A stretch of 64,000 bases of DNA. It comes from Panulirus ornatus (Eukaryota; Arthropoda; Malacostraca; Decapoda; Palinuridae). Numbering within the stretch: the stretch's first letter is position 1; each line of letters starts with the position of its first letter. The stretch is taken from contig NC_092276.1 in assembly GCF_036320965.1 (NCBI RefSeq), positions 11,950,683-12,014,682 on the forward strand, read 5' to 3'. Of the stretch, positions 25,570 through 38,783 are shown piece by piece. A model generated the notes under the pieces. That model did not search any database. It had not been told where the DNA came from and saw only the letters and a program-made list of their open reading frames with translations. The position numbers were made by a program, and so were the translations under genes.

Positions 25570-28480
25570 CTCTGCAGATTTTGAAGACCTCGGTTTTAAT
25601 AGAATAAAAGTTATATCAGGAGGGAAAGACTAAAGAAGAAAGAAAATTCAACGACTTAGGTGTTTAAGGGAAGAGGGAGATATCAGAGCAGCTACTCCTA
25701 GAATAGCCAATCTCCACACGGAAACTGTGGGAAGCAGCAGCCAGACGCGTGCCTCGGGCCCAAGTTTTGGGGGTGGGGAGACAGCTCACGAAAAAATGGC
25801 CAAAGTAAGACCTGTAGAACAGAGAAGGAGCAGCGTCATCACTGCGTTCGGAGAGGAAACGTTAAATAGAGGTGATGCTAGGAAATTTAGTTTGACGGAA
25901 AGATTCTAATTCCACTGTAGTAAATAGAGAGGTGGAGAATGAGCCAAACCCGGATGTGTGAGCAGTACCCAATACTTAGTGAATAAAACCACGTAAATAT
26001 AAAATTGCTGCTCACAAGAGAGCAGAAGAAAAGGAAAGGAAATCACGGCACTTGTACAACACTTCCAACTTTTTGGAAGACGACTTTCCGATGTTGATTA
26101 TATGTGTTTCCTTAATGAAATGGCGGATAGGGTTATGCCCAATCTCCTTACGCTACCAGATGGTTGTATTGTGGTGTTGTCAAATCAAAAAGAAGGAAAA
26201 GAAGGATTCCTTGGTGGAAATAGAGTAATTGCCTTTTTTAAACATTATCAGATTCAACAAGGTTCCTGCTTCCCAAGCTTGAGGTGCTGTAGACATCTAA
26301 ATTAAGGATATGTGAATGGCACGGGAATTATCAATTTTCAGAGGGAATAGATATGTTAGAAATGAAAAGGAGACTACCCTTCACCGGGAGAGGAAAAACA
26401 GGAGGCGCAAGGACAAACCCCTGAAGAACATCACTGCTGATAGGAGAGGAAGGGAAAGTAGTTTCATCCACGGCTGCTGCAATAGAGTGAGCCGAGAAGA
26501 AACTTTGCACCAGAAAACAGAGCGAAAAACAAAATCCAAAGAAAGGGAGTTTACAAAGAAAAGACGTATGCCACATCCTGTCAAATACTTTGGAGATGTC
26601 GGCGGATAAGATAAGTTTCAAAAAAATCCATAAGATAAGAGGACCAGAGATGAGTTACGTAGGATATAAGATTAACAGTAGAACTAACACTGCGAAATCT
26701 GTCTTTGTGATCAGAGAGAAGGGATGGAACTTTAGGTGAAAGTTTAAGAGACTTTTAAAGCTTTTGGAGGCAGTAAAAGGAAGAGAAATAATGCGCTAAT
26801 TTGAAGGGTTAGAGCATGGGCTGTAACAGGGCGTGCTTCTTAGCAAAAAGTTAAGTTTACTTATTTAGACTGAAGTAATTCAAACAAAGAAAGATCAGAG
26901 CTAGCTAGGGCTTACTCCCTTAGAACTAGAAGAGGGTGATCTGAGCCATACGCTTTGTCCACCTGGAGCCAGGAAAATACCTAAAAGACCCTACGTAAGG
27001 GTAATATAAGGGACGGCATCATTACAGTGGTAGGAGATGAAGGCAGAGAGTTAGAAGCAAAATCATCTAAATTTAAGTTAGAGGAAAATGAGGAACAATA
27101 GAGTGTGGCTTTATCAGTTTGAGAGCTAGTGACAGATTGATCAAGTCGGAAGAGATGAGGAAAGGCTGAATTACAGAAGTTGCTGATATGTTTTTGGTTG
27201 AGGACCAAAAAGATTTGTCATGAGTAAAAAGAATTCACGCAGCATATTTTCTTTTAGTGAAAGTGTGCTCGAACAGGTATGCAGTGATTCCTAGTAGAAA
27301 TGAAATTGGATTTCGGGGGAAGGGTAGAGCTTCACGGAGATACACACTCTCCCTAATGCGACAGACATCAGAGCAGGAGCGATCAGATCACGACTAGAGG
27401 AAAACATTTAAACGAAGATGGGATGTTGACTCCTTTTCAGCTAAGATACCTCCACTTTGAGTTCAGCGCAACACGAGGCACACTGACCAGAGGATCAATA
27501 CCCACCCATCCCAGGGATAGTCAGTAGACAAGCTGCGCAGGGATGACCGTTGAGCTCTAACAAAGTGCCACAGAGAGTGTGCACTTCCTATTAGGAGTTA
27601 GGGAAATAAGATTCTGGTCAGCAGGCCCTAAGGGGGGCAGAAATGTTGTATCAGTAATGGGAGAGTTCATGGGTAAAAGAGAGGTCAAGTATGGTGGAGC
27701 AGTAGTCGTGAGGGTCAGGAACACAGGCAGGGTGTTTGGTTATTCATCAGGTCGTTAAGGATGGAAAAAGGCCTCCCAGGCTCCACTGGGATAGTCCTGG
27801 GTTAAGCCTAACCGATCTTTGTGGTGCTGTGTACGTAGAAATTTCCTGCGCAAATGTTCAACCCACGTGACTGTGAAGAGAGCAAAGCTTCGTGGCAAGA
27901 GGATGATCAAGGGAAAGAAGGAATATATGAAACACAATAGTGAGATAACAAAGGGTAGAGAGAAACCAAGTCAGGTATGGCGTCAGAGTTAGGAGATTGA
28001 AGATATACGGGGCGGGCAATAGGTGTTTTTGTACTGTAGTGCATGAGGCTAAAAGTGATTGTGGAGTTGCATACATTCTGTTCTGGGTGAGCATTGGTCC
28101 ACCCTTGTAGCGGAAACGATGATAGAGATTATAGCTAGAGTTGACAATGCAAAGGAGAAGCGGCCTTAGAGAGTTGGGTTTCAAGAGAAGAAAAAAGACC
28201 AAAGGAAGAGATGAATAAATGGTATTCTACAGAGGAAAGGTTAGACCTCAGACAGAGATCGTTGCAGAAATTATTAGAGCAAGAACTAGGTCGCGGAGTG
28301 GTTTCTACGGATGTTGAGTGGATCCCACCCTCCTGATGAGGCGCAAGTGGGCTTAGATATCCGACCAGCCCCTGTTGACTGGTGGCACCGCTGCGAATCG
28401 ACGTTGGGGAAATTGTCAGTTACTTGTGCTGCCACAGATTTTTTTCTTTTTAGAGAAAAGTCAAGACAATTAATTGGGAA
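25570..28480 (-). mobile_element. Jockey-like LINE relic (endonuclease, RT and C-terminal tail)
   Basis: This minus-strand relic reads across frames. Near 28140-28030 PSYNLYHRFRYKGG matches an endonuclease segment; near 27640-27600 LPPLGPADQNLIS corresponds to the PLGxSDH box. The frame 27208-26981 (AFPHLFRLDQSVTSSQTDKATL) matches the pre-RT linker. Near 26850-26770 come NPSN, RIISLPFTASKSFKSLLN (finger block). The frame 26621-26331 holds the RT core (ADISKVFDRMWH, KLPFFGFCFSLC, then DVLQGFVLAPPVFPL). Near 25880-25700 the tail LFYRSYFGH and LAAASHSFRVEIG matches the family C-terminus. The piece 25930-26300 is not recognisable and the YxDD box is lost. It is inactive. Confidence 0.78.
26331..26621 (-). 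pseudogene. RT palm fragment of the Jockey-like relic
   Basis: This 96-codon open frame contains block A of the reverse transcriptase as ADISKVFDRMWHTSFLCKLP (consensus of the group: ALDISKAFDRVWHxxLLxKLP) and block B as DVLQGFVLAPPVFPLPV (consensus GVPQGSVLSPTLFLL). The catalytic ADD block that should follow on the minus strand is not found. Its initial Met is not a native start. Confidence 0.8.
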
Positions 28481-28658
28481 AGAAAACAAGATGTTTGAAT
28501 TATAGAAAGGGCGTCGCTAAAGTAGGTGAAGAAGAAAGCTATGGGCCTAAACATTCAGGATATCGTGCTGTAATATATCTGATTCTTTTCTGGTTAACAA
28601 AAATGCAGTCTTTATTTTACGGTAGTTGACTATTCAGAATGAAAAGATACACAAAAGA
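28481..28658. other. Short low-copy gap between LINEs
   Basis: Spacer between the Jockey-like relic and RTE copy E with no recognisable content. Confidence 0.4.
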
Positions 28659-29741
28659 GAAGGTGAAGACTTGTAGAGGCTTTCAGAAAAGAAGAGAGAA
28701 TGTTGGTAGAAGAGAGTGGTGAGAGTAAGTGAGCTTGGAAAGGAGACTTGTATGAGGAAGTATCAGAAGAGACTGAGTGTAGAATGGCAAAAGGTGAGAG
28801 GAAATGACGTGAGGGGAGTGGGTGAGGAATGGAATGTATTTAGGGAAGCTGAGAAAGGTGGAAAGAGGGCAGATTAGAAAGGGTAGTAAGTGGTGGAATG
28901 AAGAGGTAAAATTGTTAGTGAAAGAGAAAAGAGAGGCGGTCGGACGATATTTGCAGGAAAGCCGTGCAAATGACTGGGAAATGTATAAAAGAAAGCGGCA
29001 AGAGGTCAAGAGAAAGGTGCAAGAGCTGAAAAACTGGGCAACTGAGAGTTGGGGTGAGAAATTATCCTTAGATTTTAGGGAGAATAAAAAGATGTTTTGG
29101 AAGGAGGTAAATAACGTGCGGAAGAGAATAGAACAAATGGGAACATCGGTGTAGGGAGCAAGTGGGGAAGTGAAGAGAGGTAGTGATGGAGTGAGGAGAT
29201 GGAGTGAGTATTCTGAAGTTTTGTTGAGTGTATTTGATGATAGAGTGGTTGATATAGGGTGTTTTGGTCAGGGTGGTGCGTGAAGTAAGAGGGGTCAGGG
29301 AGAATGATTTGGTGAAGAGAGAAGAGTTAGTGAAAGCTTTGCGGTAGATCGTACTGCAGTGGAATTATAAAGAAAATGGGGGTGACTGTGTTTTTGACTG
29401 GCTGATAAGGATATTCACTGCATTTAAGTTCCACGGTGAAGTGCCCGAGGATTGGCGGAATGCATGCATAGTGCCATTGTACAAAGGCAAAGGGGATAAA
29501 GGTAAGTGTTCAAACTACAGAAGCATAAATATAAGTATTCCCGAAAAATTATATGGGAGGGTATTGACTGAAAGGGTGAAGGCATGTACAGAGCATCAGA
29601 TAGGGGAAGAGCAGTGTGGTTTCACAGGTGGTAGAGGATGTGTGGATCAGGTGTTTGCTTTGAAGAATGTATGTGAGAAATACTTAAAAAAGCAAATTAA
29701 TTTGTATGTAGCATTTATGGATCTGGAGAAGGCATTTGCTA
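28659..29741 (+). mobile_element. RTE-like LINE copy E (truncated at both ends)
   Basis: Plus-strand copy starting at the end of the endonuclease (EVKTCRGFQKRREN-like) and ending inside RT block A (YVAFMDLEKAFARV). The frame 28822-29154 carries the basic linker (WWNEEVKLLVKEKREAVGRYLQES) and 29441-29782 carries [21 protein letters not shown] and [12 protein letters not shown]. At about 29741 it is joined to the 5' UTR of copy F within the shared string agagtgctcatcc, an abrupt chimeric junction. The 3' truncation is unusual for a LINE and suggests rearrangement. Confidence 0.9.
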
Positions 29742-32700
29742 GAGTGCTCATCCTCCTCGAAGGCTCAGACTGGGGTGCCTAAATGTGTGTGAATGTAACC
29801 GAGATGATAAAAAAGGAGAGATAGGTAGTATGTTTGAGGAAAGGAACCTGGATGTTCTGGCTTTGAGTGAAACGAACATCAAGGGTAAAGGGGAAGAGTG
29901 GTTTGGGAATGTCTTGGGAGTAAAGTCAGGGCTCAGTGAAAGGAGAAGAGCAGGGGAAGGAGTAACACTACTCCTGAAACAGGAGTGGTGGGGGTATGTG
30001 ATAGAGTGTAAGAAAGTAAACTCTAGAATGATATGGGTAAAACTGAAAGTTGATGGAGAGAGATGGGTGATTATTGGTGCATATGCACCTGGGCATGAGA
30101 AGAAAGATCATGAGAGGCAAGTGTTTTGGGAGCAGCTGAGTGTGTTAGTAGTTTTGATGCACGAGACCGGGTTATAGTGATGGCTGATTTGAATGTAAAA
30201 GTGAGTAATGTGGCAGTTGAGGGAATAATTTGTGTATATGGGGTGTTCAGTGTTGCAAATGGAAAAGGGGAAGAGCTTTTAGATTTATGTGCTGATAAAG
30301 GATTGGTGATTGGGAATTCCTGGTTTAAAAAGAGAGATATACATAAGTATATGTATGTACGTAGGAGAGATGGCCAGGGAGCGTTATTGATTACGCGTTA
30401 ATTGATAGGAGAGCGAAAGAGAGACTTTTGGATGTTAATGTGCTGAGAGGGCAACTAGAGGGATGTATGATCATTATCTTGTAAAGGCGTAGGTGAAGAT
30501 TTGTAGAGGTTTTCGGAAAAGAAGAGAGAATGTTGGGGTGAAAAGAGTGGTGAGAGTAAGTGAGCTTGGGAAGGAGACTTGTGTGAGGAAGTACCATGAG
30601 AGACTGAGTACATAATGGATAAAAGGTGAGAACAAAGGACGTAAGGGGAGTGGGGGAGGAATGCGAGGTATTTAGGGAAGCAGTAATGGCTTGCGCAAAA
30701 GATGCTTGTGGCATGAGAAGCGTGGGAGGTAGGCAGATTAGAAAGGGTAGTCAGTGGTGGGATGAAGAGGTAAGATTATTAGTGAAAGAGAAGAGAGAGG
30801 CATTTGGAAGATTTTTGCAGGAAATAATGCAAATGACTGAGAGATGTATAAAAGAGCGAGGCAGGAATTCAAGAGAAAGTTACAAGAGGCAGAAAAGAGG
30901 GCAAATGAGAGTTGGGGTGACAGAGTATCATTAGATTTTAGGGAGAATAAAAAGATGTTCTGGAAGGAGGTAAATAAAGTGCGTAAGACAAGGGAGCAAA
31001 TGGGAGCTTTAGTGAAGCGGGCTAATGGGGGGGTGATAACAAGTAGTGGTGATGTGAGAAGGAGATGGAGTGAGTATTCTGAAGGTTTGTTGAATGTGTT
31101 TGATGATAGAGTGGCGGATATAGGGTGTTTTGGTCGAGGTGGTGTACAAAGTGAGAGAGTTAGGGGAAATGGTTTGGTAAACAGAGAAGAGGTAGTAAAA
31201 GCTTTACGGAAGATCACAGCTGGCAAGACAGAGGGTTTGGATGGTATTGCAGTGGAATTTTTAAAAAAGGTGGTGACTTTATTGCTGAATGGTTGGTAAG
31301 GCTATTCAATGTATGTATGGCTCATGGTTAGGTGCCTGAGGACTGGCGGAATGCTTGCATAGTGCCATTATAGAAAGGCAAAGGGGACAAAAGTGAGTGC
31401 TCTAATTACATAGGTATACGTTTTTTGAGTGTTCCTGGGAAATTATATGATAGGATATTGATTGAGAGGGTGAAGGCATGTACAGAGCATCAGATAGGGG
31501 AAGAGCAGTGTGGTTTCACAAGTGGTAGAGGATGTGTGGATCAGGTGTTTGCTTTGAAGAATGCATGTGAGAAATACTTAAAAAAGCAAATTAATTTGTA
31601 TGTAGCATTTATGGATCTGGAGAAGGCATATGATAGAGTTGATAGAGATGGTCTATGGAAGGTATTAAGAATGTTTGGTGTGGGAGGCAATTTGTTAGAA
31701 GCAGAGAAAAGTTTTTCATCGAGGATGTAAGGCATGTGTACGTGTAGGAAAAGAGGAAAGAGATTGCTTCTCAGTGAATGTAGGTTTCGGCAGGGGTGTG
31801 TGATGTCTCCATGTTTGTTTAATTTGTTTATGGATGTGGTTGTTTGGAAGCTGAATGCAAGAGTTTTAGAAAAAGGGGCAGGTATGCAGTCTGTCGTGGA
31901 TGAGAGAGCTCGGGAAGTGAGTCAGTTGTTGTTCAATGATGATACAGCGCTGGTGGCTGAATGTGTGAGAAACTGCAGATGCTGTTGACTGAGATTGGTA
32001 AAGTGCGTTTTAAGAAAAAAGCTGAGAGTAAAGGTGAATAAGAGCAAGGTTGTTAGGTACAGTAGCGTTGAGGGTCAAGTCAATTTGGAGGTAAGTTTCA
32101 ATGGAGAAAACTGGAGAAATTGAAGTGTTTTAGATATCTTGGAGTGGATCTGGCAGCGGATGGAACTATGGAAGCGGAAGTGAATCATACGGTGGGGGAG
32201 GGGGCGAAAGTTATGGGAGCGTGGAAGAATGTGTGGAAGTCGAAAATATTATCTCGGAAAGCAAAAATGGTATGTTTCAAAGGAATAGCGGTTCCAACAA
32301 TGTTATAAGGTTGTAAGGCGTGGGCTATGGATAGAGTTGTGCGGAGGAGGGTGGATGTGCTGGAAATTAGATGTATGAGGACAATATGTGGTGTGAGGTG
32401 GTTGATCGAGTAAGTAATAATAGGGTAAGAGAGATGTGTGTTGATAAAAAGAGTGTCGTTGAGAGAGCAGAAGAGGGTGTTTTGAAATGGATTGGTCACA
32501 TGTAGAGAATGAATGAGGAAAGATTGACCAAGAGGATATATGTGTCACAGGTGGAGGGAACGAGGAGAAGTGGGAGACCAAATTAAAGGTGGAAAGATGG
32601 AGTGAATAAGATTTTGAGTGATCGGGGCATAGACAAGCAGGAGGGTGAAAGGCGTGCAAGGAATAGAGTGAATTTGAAGGATGTGGTATGCCGGATCGAC

Positions 32701-33126
32701 GTGCTGTCAATGGATTGAACCTGGGTATGTGAAGCGTCTGCGGTAAACCATGGAAAGTTTTGTGGGGCCTGGATGTGGGAAGGGAGCTGTGGTTTTCGGT
32801 GCATTATTACATGACAGCTAGAGACTGAGTTTGAACGAATGTGGCCTTTGTTGTCTTTTCGTAGCGCTACCTCGCACATATGAAGGGGGAGGGGGTTCTT
32901 ATCTTATGTGTGGTTAGATGGCGATGGAAATGAATAAAGGCAGACAGTATGAATTGTATACATGCGTATATATGTATATGTCTGTATGTGTATATATATG
33001 TTTATGTTGAGATGTAAAGGTATGTATATGTGCGTGTGGGGACGTGTATGTATATACGTGTATGTGGGTGGGTTGGGCCATTCTCTCGTCTGTTTCCTTG
33101 CGCTACATCGCTAACGAAGGAGACAG
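29742..33126 (+). mobile_element. RTE-like LINE copy F (nearly full length, long 3' UTR)
   Basis: Plus-strand copy that lacks only about the first 150 bases of the 5' head. Frames in order: 29785-30177 (CECNRDDKKGEIGSMFEERN, LALSETNIKG, WVIIGAYAPG), 30126-30401 (DRVIVMADLNVKV), 30844-31299 (linker and EVVKALRKITAGKTEGLDG), 31425-31730 (VPGKLYDRILIERV, YVAFMDLEKAYDRVDRDGLW), 31734-31988 (RQGCVMSPCLFNLF, LLFNDDTALV). The catalytic FADD is FNDD here. The long-type 3' UTR (32701-33126) includes gggcctggatgtgggaagg and ggcagacagtatgaattg and ends in ctacatcgctaacg and gagacag, then (TA)n. Many stops; inactive. Confidence 0.93.
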
Positions 33127-34168
<1,042 letters not shown>

Positions 34169-34210
34169 TATATATACATATACATATATATACATATATA
34201 TATATATATA
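34169..34210. repeat. TA-rich tail with tac interruptions
   Basis: A short tract of tatatatacatata units joins the 3' end of RTE copy G to the tRNA-derived tandem array. Confidence 0.85.
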
Positions 34211-34802
34211 CGAATAAAGTGTATATGAACGCGCACCTTCATAGAACATACAAAGCTCCATCAGCCAGGATCGAACCTGGGATCCCTTGTGCAAGAGGCA
34301 GGCATGCTAACCGCTAGGCTAAGGGACTGTATAATAGGAAACAACTATTCGAAATATTAAATACTCGAATACCCTTCGTCTCACTATGGTGAGCAACGGG
34401 GTTTATCGGTTGTTTCCGAACAGAACACATAGCCAGCTGAGAGCGTTTTACCGAACCTGACTGTACAACGCGGAGTTATATGAATACGAATAAAGTGTAT
34501 ATGAACGCGCACCTTCATAGAACATACAAAGCTCCATCAGCCAGGATCGAACCTGGGACCCCTTGTGCAAGAGGCAGGCATGCTAACCGCTAGGCTAAGG
34601 GACTGTATAATAGGAAACAACTATTCGAAATACTAAGTACTCGAATACCCTTCGTCTCACTATGGTGAGCAACGGGGTCTATCGGTTGTTTCCGAACAGA
34701 ACACATATCTAGCTGAGAACGTTTTACCGAACCTGACTGTACAACGCGGAGTTATATGAATACGAATAAAGTGTATATGAACGCGCATCTTCATAGAACA
34801 TA
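34211..34802 (-). repeat. Tandem array of a tRNA-derived (SINE-like) repeat, period 276 bp
   Basis: Units start with cgaataaagtgtatatgaac at 34211, 34487 and 34763, so the period is exactly 276 bases twice, with few differences. On the minus strand each unit contains a tRNA-like block (unit 1: 34263-34327; unit 2: 34539-34603) beginning gtcccttagcctagcgg. The A box TAGCCTAGCGGTTAGCA lies at 34305-34321 and the B box GGTTCGATCC at 34268-34277. The acceptor ends do not pair (the 3' side reads ctgatggagc), so it is a tRNA-derived SINE-type promoter rather than a working tRNA. About 200 bases of unrelated sequence (gttcggaaacaaccgat, actattcgaata) complete the unit. Confidence 0.82.
34263..34327 (-). 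promoter_or_regulatory. tRNA-like Pol III promoter (A and B boxes), unit 1
   Basis: A perfect B box GGTTCGATCC (34268-34277) and a strong A box TAGCCTAGCGG lie on the minus strand at tRNA-like spacing. The second unit repeats them 276 bases later (B box 34544-34553). Such boxes could drive Pol III transcription of the repeat. The anticodon arm is degenerate, so I assign no tRNA identity. Confidence 0.75.
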
Positions 34803-34881
34803 CAAAGCTGAATCAGCCAGGATCGAACCTGGGACTCTTGCACAAGGGGTCCCAGGTTCGATCCTGGCTCATGGAGCTTTG
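34803..34881. repeat. Fold-back end of the tRNA-derived array
   Basis: The third, partial unit contains agccaggatcgaacctggga (34815-34834), and its exact reverse complement tcccaggttcgatcctggct follows at 34850-34869. The outer caaagct is mirrored by gagctttg. The loop is about 15 bases derived from the tRNA-like anticodon arm. The palindrome then joins RTE copy H directly. Confidence 0.9.
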
Positions 34882-37345
34882 ACACATATATCCTCTGGCT
34901 CAATGTTTCCTCACTCATTCTCTCCATGTGACCAAACCATTTCATAACACCATCTTCTGCTCTCTCAACCACATTCTTTTTATTACCACACATCTCTCTT
35001 ACCCTATTATTACTTACTCGATTAAACCACCTTACACCACATACTGTCCTCAAACATATCATTTCCATCTCATCCATAGACCACGCCTCGAAACCAAATA
35101 ACATTGTTGGAACCACTATTCCTTCAAACATACCCATTTTTGCTTTCCGAGATAATATTCTCGACTTCCACACATTCTTCAACGCTCCCAGAGCTTTCGC
35201 CCCCTCCCCCACCCTATGATTCACTTCCGCTTCCACGGTTCCATCCGTTGCCACATCCACTCCAAGATATCTAAAACACTTCACTTCCTCCAGTTTTTCA
35301 CCATTCAAACTTACGTCCCAATTGACTTGACCCTCAACTCTACTGTTCCTAATAACCTTGCTCTTATTCACATTTACTCTCAGCTTTCTTCTTTCACACG
35401 CTTTACCAAACTCACTCACCAGCTTCTGCAGTTTCTCACATGAATCAGCCACCAGCGCTGTATCATTAGCGAACATCAACTGACTCACTTCCCAAGCTCT
35501 CTCATCCACAATAGACTGCATACCTGCTCCTCTTTCCAAAACTCTTCCATTCACCTCCCTAACAAACCCATTCATAAACAAATCAAACAACCATGGAGAT
35601 ATCACATACCCCTGCCGCAAACCGACATTCACTGAGAACCAATCACTTTCCTCTCTTCCTACACGTACACATGCCTTACATCCTCGATAAAAACTTTTCA
35701 CTGCTTCTAACAACTAGTCTCCTACACCATATATTCTTAATACCTTCCACAGAGCATCTCTAGCAACTCTATCGTAATCCTTCTCCAGATCCATAAATGC
35801 TACGTACAAATCCATTTCCTTTTCTACGTATTTCTCACATACATTCTTCAAAGCAGACACCTGATCCACACATCCTCTACCACTTGTGAAACCACACTGC
35901 TCTTCCCCAATCTGATGCTCTGTACATGCCTTCACCCTCTCAATCAATACCCTCTCATATAATTTCCCAGGAATACTCAACAAACTTATACCTCTCTAAT
36001 TAGAGCACTCACTTTTATCCCCTTTGCCTTTGTACAATGGCATAACGCAAGAATTCCGCCAATCCTCAGGTGCTCACCATTAGTCATACATACATTAAAT
36101 AACCTTGCCAACCAGTCAACAATATATTCACCTCCGTTTTTGATAAATTCCACTGCAATGCCATCCAAACCCGTTGCCTTGCCGTCTTTCGTCTTCTGCA
36201 AAGCTCTTGCAACCTCTTCTCTGTTTACTAAATTATTTTTCCTAACTCTCTCACTTTGCACACCACCTCGACCAAAATACCCTATATCTGCCACTCTATC
36301 ATCAAACACATTCAACAAACCCTCAAATTACTCACTCCATCTCCTTCTCACATCACCACTACTTGTTATCACCTCCCCATTTGCCCCCTACACTGAAGCT
36401 CCCATTTGTTCCCTCGTCTTACGCACTTTATTTACCTCCTTCCAAAACTTCTCTTAATTATCCCTAAAATTTAATGATACTCTCTCACCCCAATTCTCAT
36501 TTGCCCTCTTTTTCACCTCTTGCACCTTTCTTTTGACCTCCTGCCAATTTCTTTTATACATCTTTCCGTCTTTTGCTTTATTTCCCTGCAAAAATCGCCC
36601 AAATGCCTCTCTCTCTTATCTTTCACTAATAGTCTTCCTTTTCATCCCACCACTCACTACCCTTTCTAATCTGCCCACCTCCCATCCTTTCATGCCACAA
36701 GCATCTTTTGCGCAATTCATCACTGCTTCCCTAAATACATCCCATTCCACCCCCACTCTCCCGTTCTTTGTGCTCACCTTTTTCCATTCTGTACTCAGTC
36801 TCTCCTGGTACTTCCTCACACAAGTCTCCTTCCCAAGCTCACTTACTCTCACCACTCTCTTCACCCCAACATTCTCTCTTCTTTTCTGAAAACCTCTACA
36901 AATCTTCACCTTCGCCTCCTCAAGATAATGATCAGACATCCCTCCAGTTGCACTTCTCAGCACATTAACATCCAAAAGTCTCTCTTTCGTGCGCCTATCA
37001 ATTAACACGTAATCCATAAACGCTCTCTGGCTCTCTCCTACTTACACACTTACACTCTCTTTTTAAACCAGGTATTCCCAATCACCAGTTCCTTTTCAGC
37101 TTATAAATCTACAAGCTCTTCATTATTTCCATTTACAAAACTGAACACCCCGTGTACAACAATTATTCCCTCAACTGCCACATTACTCATCTTTGCATTC
37201 AAATCATCCAGCACTGTAACCCGGTCTCGTGCATCAAAACTACTAACGCACTCACTCGTCTGCTCCCAAAACACTTGCCTCTCATGATCTTTCTTCTCAT
37301 GCCCAGGTGCATATGCACCAGTAATCACCCATCTCTCTCCATCCT
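34882..37345 (-). mobile_element. RTE-like LINE copy H (both ends truncated)
   Basis: Minus-strand copy from within the endonuclease ([19 protein letters not shown] near 37345) to the C-terminal tail (FGHMERMSEETLSQRIYVS near 34890). It lacks the 5' head, the first ~110 codons, the last ~55 codons and the 3' UTR. Frames: 37397-37101 and 37017-36616 (endonuclease, ATGGMSDHYLEEAKVKICRG), 36318-35986 (linker and early RT), 35983-35714 (IPGKLYERVLIERV, YVAFMDLEKDYDRV), 35713-34724 (LRQGYVISPWLF, LMFANDTALV in place of FADD, RYLGVDVATDGTVEAEV). The last frame reads on into the tRNA-derived array, a fusion artefact. Confidence 0.92.
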
Positions 37346-37419
37346 CTTTAAGCGAGGTAGCGCCAGGAAACAGACTAAGAATAGCCCATCCAAACATTAT
37401 ATATTTTTATACATAAACG

Positions 37420-37513
<94 letters not shown>

Positions 37514-37516
37514 TAT
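37346..37516. repeat. RTE 3' UTR scrap and (TA)n tract
   Basis: Bases 37346-37400 (taagcgaggtagcgcc, aggaaacagac) are a minus-strand scrap of an RTE 3' UTR joined directly to truncated copy H. A TA tract (37424-37516) follows. Confidence 0.8.
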
Positions 37517-38607
<1,091 letters not shown>

Positions 38608-38696
38608 CCATAGGTTGAACCATTATGTGACATTCATTTTTTCATTCATTTCAAGCTAGAAGTTTCAGTTTTCTAAATTGTTTCTTACATTTTTCA

Positions 38697-38783
38697 TATG
38701 TATATATATGTATGTGTGTGTGTGTGTATATGTGCGTATATGTGTGTATGTGTGTGTATGTGTATATGTATATATATATGTAT
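38697..38783. repeat. Mixed TG/TA/TGTA tract upstream of RTE copy I
   Basis: Alternating purine-pyrimidine repeats (tatatatgtatgtgtgtg and similar) directly precede the 5' head of copy I. About 90 bases of low-copy DNA (38607-38696) separate it from the previous TA tract. Confidence 0.85.

Noticed and set aside
34263..34327. A functional tRNA gene
   Set aside because: A and B boxes are good, but the acceptor stem does not pair and the anticodon arm is degenerate, and the block is repeated in a 276-bp unit; it is a tRNA-derived repeat.
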